A stretch of 64,000 nucleotides of DNA from Paramesorhizobium endophyticum (GTDB taxonomy: Bacteria > Pseudomonadota > Alphaproteobacteria > Rhizobiales > Rhizobiaceae): assembly GCF_014640615.1 (NCBI RefSeq), contig NZ_BMHH01000003.1:272375-336374 (forward strand), given 5' to 3'. Below the pieces are notes generated by a model. It did not search any database. It was not told the DNA's origin and saw only the letters and a list, made by a program, of their open reading frames with translations. The position numbers and the translations under genes are program-made. Positions 19,824 to 32,217 of this stretch are shown here, in pieces; position 1 is the stretch's first letter; every line of letters starts with the position of its first letter.

Positions 19824-20828
19824 TTAAAGCTTCGCTTGAAGAAACGCCGCCACCGCGCGCTCGATCCGACGATGGATCGCCGCGCGATCGATATCCGGGC
19901 CATCCTTGCAGATGAGCGGAGCCTCCGCCGCCAGTTTTTCGGGACACGGATCGATGAAGACGAAGTGACGGCCCGGCACGACAATCTGCTCCGGAGGCGT
20001 AGGGAGGTCCTTGGCCAGCGCAAGGGCGTTGGGCACCGCGCTCATATAGGCGTCGTCTTCTGGCCGCAGCAGCAGGACAGGAATTTTAATCGCCGCGAGG
20101 CTGGCCTTGCTGAAAATGAAGCTCAGCGGGTCCATCAGAACCAGCGCCTTCAAGCGCGGCTCCGCCTGCGGCTGCCATGATCCCAATTGCTTGACGGCAT
20201 CGGGATCATTGTCATTGGCAGGGCCGCAGGAGCCGATATCGCCCTGCCCCTCGCCGCCGCAATAGGCCGCTACTGCAGCGAAGTCCGGGCGAGCGCCTGC
20301 CAGCGCCAGAGCGGTGTATCCACCGGCTGAATAGCCGATCATGCCTATGCGCTGAGGGTCGACATGCTCCGCAAAGCGGCTGTCCGCCAGCACCGCGTTG
20401 AGGGCCTCCAGCGCCTGGCGCGGACGCGCCCTGAGGATTTGCGCCTGATTCTTGGCCCGAGGCTGGCCGACCGTATCCCCGAGATGCGCCGGCGCAACAA
20501 CCACGAACCCCTCGCGCGCCAAACTGGCTTCGAGATCTCGATGACTCAACGGAGAGCCGCCGCGGCCATGCGAAAAAAGCACCACCGGGAAACGCTGGCC
20601 AGTGGCAACAGGCGCATTCTGGCTGGCGGAAATGGTGAAAGGACCAGCTTGCCACGGCTTTTCGGGAGTGGATGTGGGATACCAGACGATGGCGTTGAAC
20701 GCCCCGTCCGCATCCGGGATCGTCAGACGAACGACACCGGCATGATATGGCGCAGTCTCGGCCGATGCAGATTGCGGTGCGCCAACACCACCGACCAATA
20801 AGGCGACGATCAACAGTAACTTGTGCAT
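19824..20828 (-). CDS. Secreted alpha/beta hydrolase (PAF-acetylhydrolase/dienelactone-hydrolase-like)
   Basis: 334 residues with a signal peptide (MHKLLLIVALLVGGVGAP, cleavage near SASA-E). The mature part has an oxyanion-loop segment VVLFSHGRGG and the nucleophile elbow GYSAGGY near residue 167, and a late H in PGRHFVFID as likely catalytic His. The arrangement resembles predicted dienelactone hydrolases of the platelet-activating-factor acetylhydrolase group. Substrate unknown. A GGGAGGGA ribosome binding site supports the start. It sits between eno and an acyltransferase gene on the same strand. Confidence 0.82.
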   Translation of the reverse strand: MHKLLLIVALLVGGVGAPQSASAETAPYHAGVVRLTIPDADGAFNAIVWYPTSTPEKPWQAGPFTISASQNAPVATGQRFPVVLFSHGRGGSPLSHRDLEASLAREGFVVVAPAHLGDTVGQPRAKNQAQILRARPRQALEALNAVLADSRFAEHVDPQRIGMIGYSAGGYTALALAGARPDFAAVAAYCGGEGQGDIGSCGPANDNDPDAVKQLGSWQPQAEPRLKALVLMDPLSFIFSKASLAAIKIPVLLLRPEDDAYMSAVPNALALAKDLPTPPEQIVVPGRHFVFIDPCPEKLAAEAPLICKDGPDIDRAAIHRRIERAVAAFLQAKL

Positions 20829-20981
20829 GCGGCATCCCTCCCCATCAGGTTTAGACCGATAGTGACAGATACCGCGTGAAAAGCGCTACGGTAAAAGACA
20901 CATCCGTCACAGCGCCACGGGAAAAATTGAGCGAAAATCGCCAGAAGCGCGAATTCCCCTGCTGCAGGGCAATAGCGGCCA

Positions 20982-22166
20982 TTACGCCACTCGCCCGTCC
21001 TGCAATTTCAGGGTCGGAGAGACAAGGGCGGGAGCCGCGGTCTGCTGCGTATGCAAATGCGACCCGAACCGACGTCGCAGAGAGAAGAAGGGACGCTCGA
21101 CCAAACGATAGGAGAGCGCTGCGGCCCCGAAGGTGATGATCCAGCCGAGTACCCAACCCAAGATACCAGGCAGGCTGAGATGCCTGGCCGCGAAATTGCC
21201 CAGATCCAAACCGGCGAGGTGCCATAGATAGAGCGAGTAGCTCAACAGGCCTATCATGACGAGTGGCCGGCTATCGAGCAGCTTTCGGACTACGGGGAAG
21301 CGGCTGGTGCTTGTCAGCGCCAGGATTGGGGGCATCAGCGCGAGACTTTGGATCGTGTAGCGTAGGGTACTGCGGAAGAACGGATCGCGGATCAGGAAGG
21401 TTGCAAGCAGGATTATCAGCGCGATGCCGACGACGGATGGACGCGTCAGGCGGTCCATAAGTCCGCGGGCCTTCGGGGCGTCGCGAAGTATGGCAGCAAG
21501 CGCACCATAGAGGATGGCATCCATCCGGGCTTCCGTTGCAATGCCGTTATACTGTGTCGCCTCCTCTGGCGCAGCCAGTGCCACGCCGATACGCACCGCG
21601 AGCGAGGCAATGCACAGGCCGACGAGCGTAGGCACCAGCATGCTCCGGCGCGGCAGCACGAAGAGCATCAGCCAGGGAAAGAAAATGTAAAAATGCTCCT
21701 CCACGGCAAGCGACCATAGCTGGCCACCGATCCCCTGCATGATATCAGGCACGAAGATCACGAGATAATTGGTCATGTAGGCGAGCGCGCCTACCACGCC
21801 GAGTGGATGCAACCGCTCGCCAATCGCCACCCAGACCGCTCCGCTCAAGGCAACGAAGACGAAGAGCGGCGGAAACAGGCGCAGGAAGCGCCGCATGTAA
21901 AAGGCGCCTACGGCGATTGTCCCGCTACGTCTATGTTCGTCGATGAGCAGCGTTGTGATGAGAAAGCCGCTGATAAAGAAGAAGACTGTAACGCCGAAGA
22001 CGCCGGGGATGCGATCCTGCAAGCCCGAATGCGACGCCATGACGATCAGGATACTCAGCGCACGGAACCCGTCGAGAGCGGGTATCTTTTGTGCTGTCGA
22101 TGGGCGTGCTTCCCCTGCCGGCATAAGGAAATCTCCGGTCCGCAATGCAATCGTGTCGTCGCGCAT
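20982..22166 (-). CDS. Acyltransferase family 3 membrane protein (OafA/YrhL type)
   Basis: 394 residues, about ten membrane spans, with the family signatures ALDGFRALSILIVMASHSG (catalytic-region His), VFFFISGFLITTLL, and WSLAVEEHFYIFFP. These proteins O-acylate surface sugars such as LPS O-antigen, exopolysaccharide, or Nod factor, or peptidoglycan. The start at ATG 22166 has a GGGGGA site 7 nt upstream. Together with the preceding hydrolase it separates kdsA from eno. The target glycan cannot be inferred. Confidence 0.88.
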   Translation of the reverse strand: MRDDTIALRTGDFLMPAGEARPSTAQKIPALDGFRALSILIVMASHSGLQDRIPGVFGVTVFFFISGFLITTLLIDEHRRSGTIAVGAFYMRRFLRLFPPLFVFVALSGAVWVAIGERLHPLGVVGALAYMTNYLVIFVPDIMQGIGGQLWSLAVEEHFYIFFPWLMLFVLPRRSMLVPTLVGLCIASLAVRIGVALAAPEEATQYNGIATEARMDAILYGALAAILRDAPKARGLMDRLTRPSVVGIALIILLATFLIRDPFFRSTLRYTIQSLALMPPILALTSTSRFPVVRKLLDSRPLVMIGLLSYSLYLWHLAGLDLGNFAARHLSLPGILGWVLGWIITFGAAALSYRLVERPFFSLRRRFGSHLHTQQTAAPALVSPTLKLQDGRVA

Positions 22167-22246
22167 AGCGCCGTCCCCCTTCCCCTATAGGTTTCAGGCT
22201 TATAGCGGCGGACGCCCGGTGTAAAGCAATACGGGAAAGGCGAAGA

Positions 22247-23077
22247 TTACCCCTTCGCGATCCGATCAAACGCCATCAGCGTTTCCAGAAGCCGCGGCAT
22301 CTCACCGAGGGGCACCATGTTCGGGCCGTCCGAAGGCGCGTTGTCGGGGTCTTCGTGGGTCTCGATGAAGACACCGGCGACGCCCACGGCAACGGCGGCG
22401 CGCGCCAGCGTTTCGACGAATTCACGCTGGCCGCCCGAGGAAGCACCCTGCCCGCCCGGCTGCTGCACCGAATGGGTGGCGTCGAAGATGACGGGCGCGC
22501 CGAAGCCGGCCATGATCGGCAGGGCGCGCATGTCGGAGACGAGCGTGTTATAGCCGAAGGAAGCGCCGCGCTCCGTCGCCAGCACATTCGGATTACCGCT
22601 TGTCGTGACCTTGGCGATGACATTCTTCATGTCCCATGGCGCGAGAAACTGGCCCTTCTTGATGTTGATGACGCGGCCCGTCTTGGCGGCAGCGATGAGA
22701 AGGTCGGTCTGGCGGCAGAGGAAGGCCGGAATTTGCAGGATATCCACCACCTCGCCGACGATGGCGCATTGCTCTTCCGTATGCACGTCGGTCAGAACAG
22801 GCAGGCCGAATTCCTTTTTGAGGTCGGCGAAGACTTCCAGCGATTTTTCCAAGCCCATGCCGCGCGTGGCCGTAAGCGAAGTGCGGTTCGCCTTGTCGAA
22901 GCTCGACTTGTAGACGAGGCCGATGCCCAGCTTTTCCGTCAATTCCTTGAGCGCGCCCGCCATGTCGAAGGCGTGCTGGCGGCTCTCCATCTGGCATGGC
23001 CCGGCGATGAGGGACAGGGGACCGGAATTGGAGAACGAGACCGAGCCTGCGGAAACGGTGGAACTGGGAGAAGTCAT
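22247..23077 (-). CDS. kdsA: 3-deoxy-8-phosphooctulonate synthase (KDO-8-P synthase)
   Basis: 276 residues from ATG 23077. Condenses arabinose-5-phosphate with phosphoenolpyruvate for KDO, a component of lipid A-core. Seen are [10 protein letters not shown], the [11 protein letters not shown] substrate loop, [28 protein letters not shown], and [11 protein letters not shown]. Starts further upstream would overlap the VOC gene. It begins 1 nt after the VOC gene stop, and pyrG-VOC-kdsA appear to form an operon. Confidence 0.95.
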   Translation of the reverse strand: MTSPSSTVSAGSVSFSNSGPLSLIAGPCQMESRQHAFDMAGALKELTEKLGIGLVYKSSFDKANRTSLTATRGMGLEKSLEVFADLKKEFGLPVLTDVHTEEQCAIVGEVVDILQIPAFLCRQTDLLIAAAKTGRVINIKKGQFLAPWDMKNVIAKVTTSGNPNVLATERGASFGYNTLVSDMRALPIMAGFGAPVIFDATHSVQQPGGQGASSGGQREFVETLARAAVAVGVAGVFIETHEDPDNAPSDGPNMVPLGEMPRLLETLMAFDRIAKG

Positions 23078-23078
23078 A

Positions 23079-23975
23079 TCATGCCTCGAATGCGAATGTT
23101 GCGCCCTGCCCTGCGGCGCGATGAACGATGATGCGCGCGCCGCGTTTTTCAAATGCGACGCCATTGGCGGATAGCAGGTTCTGAAGCTTTTCCAGGTCGC
23201 CTACGGTGAAGACAATGCCCTGCAATCGCAATCCCCGCTCGCCCTGCGGCGCTTTGGCTCCCAGGAAAGCCTCAAGCCCAGCCGGCGTCAGAACCGCTAT
23301 ATCGGCATTGGCGGCGCGAATATCCATACCGAAGGAATGGGCGTTTACATCGCGCCTGTTGACCACTTCCTGCAACAGATACTGGAAATCGCTCGGGTTC
23401 GGCTCGCTCAACACCACTTGGCGGATGGCAACCACGCCATTTTCATGCCTTTGCAGCGCGCTGCGGTCCACGTCAGGCACATTCACCCGCTGACAGGTGA
23501 AGAAGAAGACGTCTGGCGCGCGCAGATCGGCAGCAAAGGCGAGCCGGAATGCCGCCTCGTCCTGCTTTCCGTCGGGTGTGAGGAAAGGGCGCGAGAAGTC
23601 AAGAATGCTGCCGGCCGAGATGCCTGCATGGGTGAAAGCCACATGATCGGCCCTCGCATCCTCAGTCCCCATGACGAGGGCGGCAAAGCCTTCTTCTCCA
23701 TGGCGGAAGCGATATGCCCGGTCGCGGGCGACGAAGACATTTCCCTCAATCGCGGCTCGCTCGTAGTTTTCACGCTCGCCTATCGCCAGCGATTCGAGAA
23801 ACGTGCCGTCCGCCAGATAGGTGCAGGCATTGATGGTGCCGAAGGGATGCCTGCCCTCCGGCGCCACCGTGAAGCCCAATTTCGCCAGCCGATCCCGCGC
23901 CGCGCCGAGGCTCGCCGTGGGAAGCACCAGATGGTCGACCGGGCGAGCCTTGCGTAACGGAGCGGGAGACTGCAT
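23079..23975 (-). CDS. VOC (glyoxalase-like) superfamily protein
   Basis: 298 residues with two beta-alpha-beta-beta-beta modules: [22 protein letters not shown] near the N-terminus with [21 protein letters not shown], and a second module around residues 150-260. This matches the glyoxalase-like domain group found between pyrG and kdsA in rhizobia. VOC proteins bind a metal and handle varied substrates; no role is established for this one. Spacing is 4 nt to pyrG and 1 nt to kdsA, so it is translated within that operon. Confidence 0.82.
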   Translation of the reverse strand: MQSPAPLRKARPVDHLVLPTASLGAARDRLAKLGFTVAPEGRHPFGTINACTYLADGTFLESLAIGERENYERAAIEGNVFVARDRAYRFRHGEEGFAALVMGTEDARADHVAFTHAGISAGSILDFSRPFLTPDGKQDEAAFRLAFAADLRAPDVFFFTCQRVNVPDVDRSALQRHENGVVAIRQVVLSEPNPSDFQYLLQEVVNRRDVNAHSFGMDIRAANADIAVLTPAGLEAFLGAKAPQGERGLRLQGIVFTVGDLEKLQNLLSANGVAFEKRGARIIVHRAAGQGATFAFEA

Positions 23976-23979
23976 CGCG

Positions 23980-25620
<1,641 letters not shown>

Positions 25621-25792
25621 TTAGACCCTCCTGATCGATTCCGCCACAAAAAAATCCATCCCGGAGGCGTTTTCCCCCGAGTTCGTTTCATGGCGCTAAT
25701 TTATTCGTTGCTTTTAGATGCGGCGCTATCTGTTTGTTTTCAATCAATGAAGCCGCGATTGAATCGTAATTCCACCGATAGTTTCAAGCAGC

Positions 25793-25818
25793 AAAAAAGC
25801 CGGGCCTGAACCCGGCTT
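25793..25818 (-). terminator. Rho-independent terminator of the L,D-transpeptidase gene
   Basis: Stem AAGCCGGG (25797-25804) and CCCGGCTT (25811-25818) around a 6-nt loop. On the minus strand it is followed by a run of six T (25798-25793). It lies 24 nt after the stop of the gene at 25843-26547. Confidence 0.9.
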
Positions 25819-25842
25819 TCGACTTTGCCTGTACGCCTGATA

Positions 25843-26547
25843 TCAGCGGACGATGACTTCCGTGCCGACATCGACGCGGTTGTAAAGGTCCATCACATGC
25901 TCGTTGACCATGCGGAAGCAGCCATTGGAGGCGGAACTGCCGATGGTCCAGGGCTGCGTGGTGCCGTGGATGCGGATATAGGTGTCCTTGTTGCCCTGCG
26001 AGAGATAGAGCGCGCGGGCGCCGAGCGGGTTGCCGGGGCCGCCGTCCATGCCGTCCTTGTATCTGGCGTACTGCGCCGGGCTGCGCTGGATCATTTCCTT
26101 GGTGGGAATCCAGCGCGGCCATTCGCGCTTGGTGCCGATGACGGCGGTGCCCTTCCATTGCAGGCCTTCCTTGCCCACCGCGATGCCGTAGCGGCGCGCC
26201 GTGGTGGAGGTCTCGACCAGATAGAGAAACTTCTGTCTCGGATCGATCACGATCGTTCCGGGCTTGTAGCCGGAGAACGCAACTTCCTGCGGCATGAACT
26301 TCGGATCGATATTGTATTTGTTGCGGCCCGACGGAGCCTTGCTCTGCTGGGTTCCGCCCTTCTTGCGCGCCTGCGGCTTTTTGGCGGGCGATTCCTTGCT
26401 GCCGGTGGCAAGCGAAACTTCCTTGAGCAGCGCGTCAGCGCCGACCGACGCCCTGGTGGCGGCGCCCTGCACGGCGGGCTGCGCCATCGCCGGAACAGTC
26501 AGACACAATCCCGCGACGCTCGCGAGGAGGACAAGGCGTGAAAACAT
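25843..26547 (-). CDS. L,D-transpeptidase (ErfK/YkuD family)
   Basis: 234 residues from ATG 26547, with a signal peptide (MFSRLVLLASVAGLCLTVPAMA). A Lys/Gln-rich linker precedes the YkuD catalytic domain, with its HGTTQPWTIGSSASNGCFRM core (catalytic His and Cys, with the Arg). Such enzymes make 3-3 peptidoglycan cross-links or attach outer-membrane proteins to peptidoglycan; both occur in this bacterial group. An upstream in-frame start (26649) would put 34 residues before the signal peptide and is rejected. Monocistronic, with its own terminator. Confidence 0.93.
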   Translation of the reverse strand: MFSRLVLLASVAGLCLTVPAMAQPAVQGAATRASVGADALLKEVSLATGSKESPAKKPQARKKGGTQQSKAPSGRNKYNIDPKFMPQEVAFSGYKPGTIVIDPRQKFLYLVETSTTARRYGIAVGKEGLQWKGTAVIGTKREWPRWIPTKEMIQRSPAQYARYKDGMDGGPGNPLGARALYLSQGNKDTYIRIHGTTQPWTIGSSASNGCFRMVNEHVMDLYNRVDVGTEVIVR

Positions 26548-26750
26548 GGGATTACCCCTGGAAAGAATGAGACCTGGCAAGCCGGAGCGGATCGGGAAAA
26601 TCTCGGGTACCGGCCTTTTGATTTCAGATACGCCAAACATGTTTTTCACTCAACGCACAATCGCTGTGATCAAGAGAATAGGGCCTGATGTATGGCCCGA
26701 CTGCAACACTTAGGCTCTCCGACAATTCACATCAGTAATACCAAACATAT

Positions 26751-26790
26751 TAAAAAAGATTAAAAGCCCCTCGATACTTCGAGGGGCTTT
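26751..26790 (-). terminator. Rho-independent terminator of secG
   Basis: Perfect 12-bp stem: AAAGCCCCTCGA (26763-26774) and TCGAGGGGCTTT (26779-26790), loop TACT. On the minus strand a T-rich tract (26762-26751) follows. It lies 37 nt after the secG stop. Confidence 0.92.
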
Positions 26791-26827
26791 CAAATATATG
26801 TGGATAACGCCGTTAATACTTTAGGCT

Positions 26828-27265
26828 TTACTGCGAATTAGGAACCGTATCTGCGGGCTTCTCTGGCGTTGCTTGCGTTGGAGCCGTTTCAGCCGGTGCC
26901 GTTGCTGCGGGAGGCGTAGGCTGCGATGACGCGCCGCCAAGCTGGTTCAGAACGCCGCCCGAGCCCGGAGCCGCCGGAGTGGTCTGGCTGCCTGGAACCG
27001 CAGCCGGGATACGGTCGAGAATATCGCTGGAGCTGCCGCCGCGATGCGCCATGACGCCGAGCATGATGGAGGTGGCGAAGAAAGCAGCCGCGAGGATCGC
27101 CGTCGTCCGGGTCAGCGCGTTAGCCGCGCCGCGCGCGGTCATGAAGCCGGAGCCGCCGCCGATGCCAAGCCCGCCGCCTTCGGAGCGCTGGATAAGCACC
27201 ACGCCGACGAGCGCGATGACGATCAGGAGATGGATCACGATGATAATGGGCTGCAGGGATTGCAT
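26828..27265 (-). CDS. secG: Preprotein translocase subunit SecG
   Basis: 145 residues from ATG 27265. Two membrane spans flank the conserved VVLIQRSEGGGLGIGGGSGFMTARG loop, the SecG signature. The long Pro/Ala/Thr-rich C-terminal tail (about 55 residues) is typical of alphaproteobacterial SecG and is longer than the E. coli form. SecG assists SecYEG protein export. It is downstream of tpiA on the same strand and ends at a strong terminator. Confidence 0.93.
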   Translation of the reverse strand: MQSLQPIIIVIHLLIVIALVGVVLIQRSEGGGLGIGGGSGFMTARGAANALTRTTAILAAAFFATSIMLGVMAHRGGSSSDILDRIPAAVPGSQTTPAAPGSGGVLNQLGGASSQPTPPAATAPAETAPTQATPEKPADTVPNSQ

Positions 27266-27362
27266 GGAACTGAGTCTGCTTTCTCGCTTTTGTTGGCGCT
27301 CTTTACACTCTATTGCCGGATAATCCAAGCCGTATCAGGGGTGAAATACGGCGTTTCCTCGT

Positions 27363-28130
27363 CTATAAGCTGGTATAAGCGTGGCAAATAGCGAGGAAAT
27401 CCGACGCTTTCAAGCTCGCCCCGCCGACAAGCGCGCCATCGACATTCATGATGCCGAGAAGCTCGACCGCGTTCGAGGGCTTCACAGACCCGCCATAGAG
27501 CAGCCGGAGCTTCGCCCCCTCTTCGCCGAAACGCGCGATCAATTCGCTGCGCATGAAGGCGTGGGCCTTTTCCACATCTTCCGCCGTAGGCGTCAGGCCG
27601 GTGCCGATGGCCCAGACCGGCTCATAGGCGATGATCGTCGTCCCGCTCGTCACTCCATCGGGCAGCGAGTCCGCGAGTTGGCGGCCGATGACGTCAAGCG
27701 TCTTACCAGCCTCGCGCTCCGCCGCTGTCTCGCCGACACAGACGATGGCCGTCAGCCCGGCTTTCCATGCGGCCTCGGTCTTGGCCCGCACGAGCGCATC
27801 GGTCTCATGGTGATCGGTGCGGCGCTCGGAATGCCCGACGATGACATAATTCGCACCTGCTTCCTTCAGCATGGCGGCGGAGATATCGCCCGTATGCGCG
27901 CCCGATTCCTTCATGTGGCAGTCCTGTCCGCCGAGGCCGACCGGCGTCGAGGCGAGCACTTCGGCAGCGCGGGAGATCAATGTCGCGGGGACGCAGATGA
28001 CGGCATCGAGCTTGCCGGCAAGGCCATCGGAGCTGAACCCGGTAGCGATGGCCCGCAATTCGACGAGAGCCTCCCCTGTGCCGTTCATTTTCCAATTGCC
28101 GGCGACCATTGGACGGATGCCTGGAGTCAT
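27363..28130 (-). CDS. tpiA: Triosephosphate isomerase
   Basis: 255 residues; interconverts dihydroxyacetone phosphate and glyceraldehyde 3-phosphate. Seen are K14 in GNWKMN, the catalytic His in VIVGHSERR, the catalytic Glu in [12 protein letters not shown] with the flexible loop, and the phosphate-binding [10 protein letters not shown] and [10 protein letters not shown]. Divergent from ppiD, with 152 bp between. Precedes secG by 97 bp. Confidence 0.97.
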   Translation of the reverse strand: MTPGIRPMVAGNWKMNGTGEALVELRAIATGFSSDGLAGKLDAVICVPATLISRAAEVLASTPVGLGGQDCHMKESGAHTGDISAAMLKEAGANYVIVGHSERRTDHHETDALVRAKTEAAWKAGLTAIVCVGETAAEREAGKTLDVIGRQLADSLPDGVTSGTTIIAYEPVWAIGTGLTPTAEDVEKAHAFMRSELIARFGEEGAKLRLLYGGSVKPSNAVELLGIMNVDGALVGGASLKASDFLAICHAYTSL

Positions 28131-28282
28131 TGTGCGTCTCCTCCCTAATGTTTTCCAAGCGTCTGACTATCAAATCCGGATTGCAATGCAAGCTTGCGCA
28201 ACTCAATGAATCCTTGATCCCGCCTGCACTTGCGGCTATCCCCGAGTTTCGAAAGAGAAATTATCATTGCCAGGATAGTCCT

Positions 28283-30169
28283 ATGCTCGACAGTTTGCGT
28301 AATGCCGCCCGCTCCTGGGTCGCCAAGCTTCTACTCGGTGTCCTGGTGTTGAGTTTTGCCGCCTGGGGCATTGCGGATGCGTTCCGGGGCGATATGAGCG
28401 GCAATGCCGTTATCTCCGCCGGCAAGTCCGAGGTGACCGCGACGCAGTTCCGCCTTGCCTATGACCGGCAGTTGATGGCGCTGTCGCAGCAGTTCGGCCA
28501 GCGGCTGACGCGCGACCAGGCGCAGGCTCTCGGCATTACCAACCAGGTGCTCGCACAGCTTGCCGCCGGTGTCGTTCTCGACGAGGAAGCGCGGCATATG
28601 AAACTCGGCCTTTCCGAGGACCGTTTGCTGCAACTGACCGCGCAGGATCCCGCCTTCCAGAATGGTGCCGGCCAGTTCGACCGGACGCGCTTCACCGATG
28701 TGCTGCGCCAGATCGGGATGACTCCGGACGATTACCTGAAGAATCGCGCCGAGATCGCGCGCCGCCAGCAGATCGTCGAGGCGGTCGCCGATGGTGTGAA
28801 GGCTCCCGCCACGCTTCTGAAGGCGCTGGCGCTCTATCAGGGTGAAAGCCGCACGATCGACTATATCACCGTGCCCCTTTCCAGCGTCGGAACGATCCCC
28901 AACCCGTCCGACAGCGAGCTCAAGACCTATTTCGACGCGCATTTGAGCGAATACCGCGCGCCTGAGTATCGCAAGATCAGCTATGTGAAGCTGACGCCGG
29001 AAGATATCGCCAATCTCCCCTCCGTCACGCCGGAGGAGATCAAGGCCTATTATGACAAGAACCTCGCGCGCTATACGACGCCCGAGACCCGCACGATCCA
29101 GCAATTGACCTACCCCGATGCCGCCGCTGCCAAGGCCGCGCATGACAAGATCGCCGCCGGGACATCCTTCGACGATCTGGTGAAGGAACAGGGCAAGTCG
29201 GAACAGGACGTGACGCTCGGCACCTATACCAGGGATGCGCTGCCAGAGAAGCCGATCGCCGATGCCGCCTTTGCGCTCCCCCAGGGCGGCGTGAGCGATG
29301 TGGTGACCGGCGCGTTCGGCCCCGTCATCCTGCGCGTCACCGCCATCACGCCGCAGAATGTGAAGCCGCTTGCCGAGGCCGAGGCTGACATCCGCAAGAC
29401 CATCGCCGTATCCGCGGCCATGAACGAAATCCCCTCGATCCACGATCATTACGAGGATGAACGCTCATCCGGCATGACGATGGCCGATGCGGCCTCCAAG
29501 CTGAACCTGAAGGCGGTGACCATCGCCGCCATGGACAAGGACGGCAACGGCCCTGATGGCAAGCCGGTCGATGTGCCGGAAAAGCAGCGTCTCCTCCCCG
29601 CAGCCTTCCAGACCGACGCAGGCGTCGACAATGACGCGCTGACGGTCGGCAACAATGGCTATATCTGGTATCAGGTCGATAGCGTCACCCCTGCCCGCGA
29701 CCGCACGCTGGACGAGGTCAAGGACAAGGTCATTACCCAGTGGAAAGAGGAAGAGGCTGAAAAGCGCTTGACCGCCAAGGTCGACGAGTTGAAGAAGCGC
29801 CTCGACGGCGGCGCGACCATTGACCAGATCGCTGGGGAATTGAACCTGCCGAAGCAGACCAAGCGCGGCATCACCCGCGTCGGCAACGATACCGAGCTCG
29901 GGACCGAAGCCGTGGCCCAGGTGTTCAGCGGCCCGAACGGCACGGCCGGCATCGCGCCTGCCGCAACTGACGGAGCGCAGATCGTGTTCAAGGTCGTCGA
30001 TGCGGTCGAGCCCGCAGCCACCGCCCCTGATTCCATCCCGGCGAACGAGCGCGACGCCATGTCCGCCCGCCTGTCGGACGATCTTCTCGACCAACTGGTG
30101 GCGAAGCTGCAGACGCAATATCCTGTCAGCGTCAACCAGGCCGCCATTGACCGCGCGCTGGCTTTTTGA
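28283..30169 (+). CDS. SurA/PpiD-type peptidyl-prolyl isomerase, periplasmic folding factor
   Basis: 628 residues from ATG 28283 ([15 protein letters not shown]). One N-terminal membrane anchor ([19 protein letters not shown]) is followed by a SurA_N-like chaperone region ([21 protein letters not shown]), a parvulin-like PPIase region around 240-360 ([15 protein letters not shown]... [10 protein letters not shown]), and a second C-terminal domain. The topology and length match PpiD, which assists folding at the Sec exit. Longer upstream frames have no ribosome binding site and start inside tpiA. trpD follows 7 nt later, giving the operon ppiD-trpD-trpC-moaC-moeA. Confidence 0.9.
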   Translation: MLDSLRNAARSWVAKLLLGVLVLSFAAWGIADAFRGDMSGNAVISAGKSEVTATQFRLAYDRQLMALSQQFGQRLTRDQAQALGITNQVLAQLAAGVVLDEEARHMKLGLSEDRLLQLTAQDPAFQNGAGQFDRTRFTDVLRQIGMTPDDYLKNRAEIARRQQIVEAVADGVKAPATLLKALALYQGESRTIDYITVPLSSVGTIPNPSDSELKTYFDAHLSEYRAPEYRKISYVKLTPEDIANLPSVTPEEIKAYYDKNLARYTTPETRTIQQLTYPDAAAAKAAHDKIAAGTSFDDLVKEQGKSEQDVTLGTYTRDALPEKPIADAAFALPQGGVSDVVTGAFGPVILRVTAITPQNVKPLAEAEADIRKTIAVSAAMNEIPSIHDHYEDERSSGMTMADAASKLNLKAVTIAAMDKDGNGPDGKPVDVPEKQRLLPAAFQTDAGVDNDALTVGNNGYIWYQVDSVTPARDRTLDEVKDKVITQWKEEEAEKRLTAKVDELKKRLDGGATIDQIAGELNLPKQTKRGITRVGNDTELGTEAVAQVFSGPNGTAGIAPAATDGAQIVFKVVDAVEPAATAPDSIPANERDAMSARLSDDLLDQLVAKLQTQYPVSVNQAAIDRALAF

Positions 30170-30176
30170 GGACGCC

Positions 30177-31199
30177 ATGGCTGACTTGAAGACCCATATC
30201 GGTAAGGTCGCGCTGGGCACGCCCCTCACCCGGGCGGAAGCGGAGGAAGCCTTCGGCATCATGATGTCCGGCGAGGCGACGCCTTCGCAGATCGGCGGCT
30301 TCCTGATGGCGCTGCGCGTACGCGGTGAAACGGTGGATGAGATCGCAGGTGCGGTTGCTGCCATGCGCGCCAAGATGCTGCTGGTGGAAGCGCCTGACGA
30401 TGCGGTGGATATCGTCGGGACCGGCGGCGACCAGTCCGGCTCCTACAATGTCTCCACCTCCTCCGCCTTCGTGGTGGCAGGCGCGGGCGTTCCGGTGGCC
30501 AAGCATGGCAACCGCGCGCTCTCCTCGAAATCCGGCGCGGCGGACACTCTCGCCGCCCTCGGCATCAATATCGAGGCCGGGCCGGAACTGATTTCCGCCT
30601 GCATCCGCGAGACCGGGCTGGGCTTCATGTTTGCCCCGTCGCACCATTCGGCGATGCGGCATGTCGGCCCGAGCCGCGTGGAGCTCGGCACCCGCACGAT
30701 CTTCAACCTGCTGGGACCGCTCTCCAGCCCGGCGGGCGTCAAGCGCCAGCTCGTCGGCGTCTTCGCGCGCCAATGGGTGGAGCCCCTCGCCCATGTGCTG
30801 AAGGAACTCGGCTCGCATACGGTCTGGGTCGTCCATGGCGACGGGCTCGACGAAATGACGACCTCAGGCACCACCCATGTGGCGGCGCTGGAGAATGGCG
30901 AAATCCGCACCTTCGAAATCACACCTGAGAGCGTCGGCCTGCGGCGTGCCGATCCGGCGGAATTGAAGGGCGGCGATGCGGTGCATAATGCCGAGGCGCT
31001 GCGCGGCGTGCTCGAAGGGGCCAAGGGCGCTTTTCGCGACATCACGCTTTTGAATTCCGGCGCGGCGCTGGTGATTGCTGGCAGGGCTGAAAACCTCGAG
31101 GAAGGGATCGCCCTCGCCGCCCATTCGATCGATAGCGGCGCCGCGAATGCTGTATTAGAGAAACTGGTCGCCGTTTCCAATCGCGAAGGCGCTGTGTGA
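30177..31199 (+). CDS. trpD: Anthranilate phosphoribosyltransferase
   Basis: 340 residues from ATG 30177 ([14 protein letters not shown]). Transfers phosphoribose to anthranilate in tryptophan synthesis. The PRPP-binding [14 protein letters not shown], the [21 protein letters not shown] segment and the [21 protein letters not shown] region are diagnostic. The frame is open further upstream inside ppiD but a real start there is unlikely. trpC begins 3 nt after its stop. Confidence 0.97.
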   Translation: MADLKTHIGKVALGTPLTRAEAEEAFGIMMSGEATPSQIGGFLMALRVRGETVDEIAGAVAAMRAKMLLVEAPDDAVDIVGTGGDQSGSYNVSTSSAFVVAGAGVPVAKHGNRALSSKSGAADTLAALGINIEAGPELISACIRETGLGFMFAPSHHSAMRHVGPSRVELGTRTIFNLLGPLSSPAGVKRQLVGVFARQWVEPLAHVLKELGSHTVWVVHGDGLDEMTTSGTTHVAALENGEIRTFEITPESVGLRRADPAELKGGDAVHNAEALRGVLEGAKGAFRDITLLNSGAALVIAGRAENLEEGIALAAHSIDSGAANAVLEKLVAVSNREGAV

Positions 31200-31202
31200 G
31201 CC

Positions 31203-31994
31203 ATGGCCGACATTCTGCAAAAGATCGAAGCCTACAAGCGCGAGGAAATCGCCTCCGCCAAGGCGCGCATGCCGCTCGCCGAGGTCAAGGCAAAGATAGC
31301 GTACCAGGCGCCGACGCGCGGGTTCTTCAATGCCTTGCAGGCCAAGCGCGCCCGAAACGAGTTTGCGCTGATTGCGGAAATCAAGAAGGCCAGCCCGTCC
31401 AAGGGCCTGATCCGGCCCGATTTCAATCCTCCTGCGCTGGCGGACGCCTATCAGCGCGGCGGCGCGGCCTGCCTGTCCGTGCTGACGGATACGCCATCCT
31501 TCCAGGGCGCCCCGGAATTCCTCACCGCCGCCCGCGATGCCTGCGCCCTTCCCGCCCTGCGCAAGGATTTCCTGTTCGATATCTATCAGGTCTATGAGGC
31601 GCGCAGCTGGGGCGCGGATTGCATCCTGATCATCATGGCGAGCGTCTCCGACGATCTTGCCCGCGAACTGGAGGAAACCGCCTTCTCGCTCGACATGGAT
31701 GCGCTCATCGAGGTGCATGACGAAGCGGAGATGGAGCGCGCGCTGAAGCTCGCCTCGCCGCTGATCGGCATCAACAACCGCAACCTGCGCACCTTCGAGG
31801 TCGATCTTGCAACGTCGGAACGCCTTGCCGCTATGGTGCCCGATGACCGGCTGCTGGTCGGCGAGAGCGGCATCTTCACCCATGACGACTGCCTGCGGCT
31901 GGAGCGCTCCGGCATTGGGACGTTTTTGGTGGGCGAAAGCCTGATGCGGCAGGAGGATGTTGCTGCTGCAACGGCGAAGCTGCTGCGTGGTTAG
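31203..31994 (+). CDS. trpC: Indole-3-glycerol phosphate synthase
   Basis: 263 residues; closes the indole ring of tryptophan. TIM-barrel motifs: [18 protein letters not shown] (catalytic Lys-Lys region), [34 protein letters not shown] (catalytic Lys), [14 protein letters not shown], and [11 protein letters not shown]. Follows trpD closely. Between its stop and moaC lies a family B palindrome (32023-32182), which may attenuate downstream expression. Confidence 0.97.
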   Translation: MADILQKIEAYKREEIASAKARMPLAEVKAKIAYQAPTRGFFNALQAKRARNEFALIAEIKKASPSKGLIRPDFNPPALADAYQRGGAACLSVLTDTPSFQGAPEFLTAARDACALPALRKDFLFDIYQVYEARSWGADCILIIMASVSDDLARELEETAFSLDMDALIEVHDEAEMERALKLASPLIGINNRNLRTFEVDLATSERLAAMVPDDRLLVGESGIFTHDDCLRLERSGIGTFLVGESLMRQEDVAAATAKLLRG

Positions 31995-32022
31995 GTGGAT
32001 AATTGGAAACCTCGGTTCCATA

Positions 32023-32182
32023 CACCCCCCTCTGCCCTACCGGGCATCTCCCCCACAAGGGGGGAGATTGGCTGTCACACCCGCTTTCGCCAATCATCGA
32101 CGTCATAGAATTGAGCGCCGTCATGGATGAAGTCCAATCTCCCCCCTTGGGGGGGAGATGCCCGGCAGGGCAGAGGGGGATG
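32023..32182. repeat. Family B intergenic palindrome inside the trpC-moaC gap
   Basis: Arms of about 50 bp (about 32023-32072 and 32133-32182) carry the family strings CTCTGCCCTACCGGGCATCT and CCCGGCAGGGCAGAGGG. The core of about 60 bp differs from the other copies. It lies between two genes of one apparent operon. Confidence 0.85.
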
Positions 32183-32217
32183 TGACAGTGACGAAACGCC
32201 TAAACGAATCGCGCCCT

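Noticed and set aside
28109..28282. N-terminal extension of ppiD
   Set aside because: The extra 58 codons start inside tpiA and lie ahead of the membrane anchor that defines the PpiD N-terminus.
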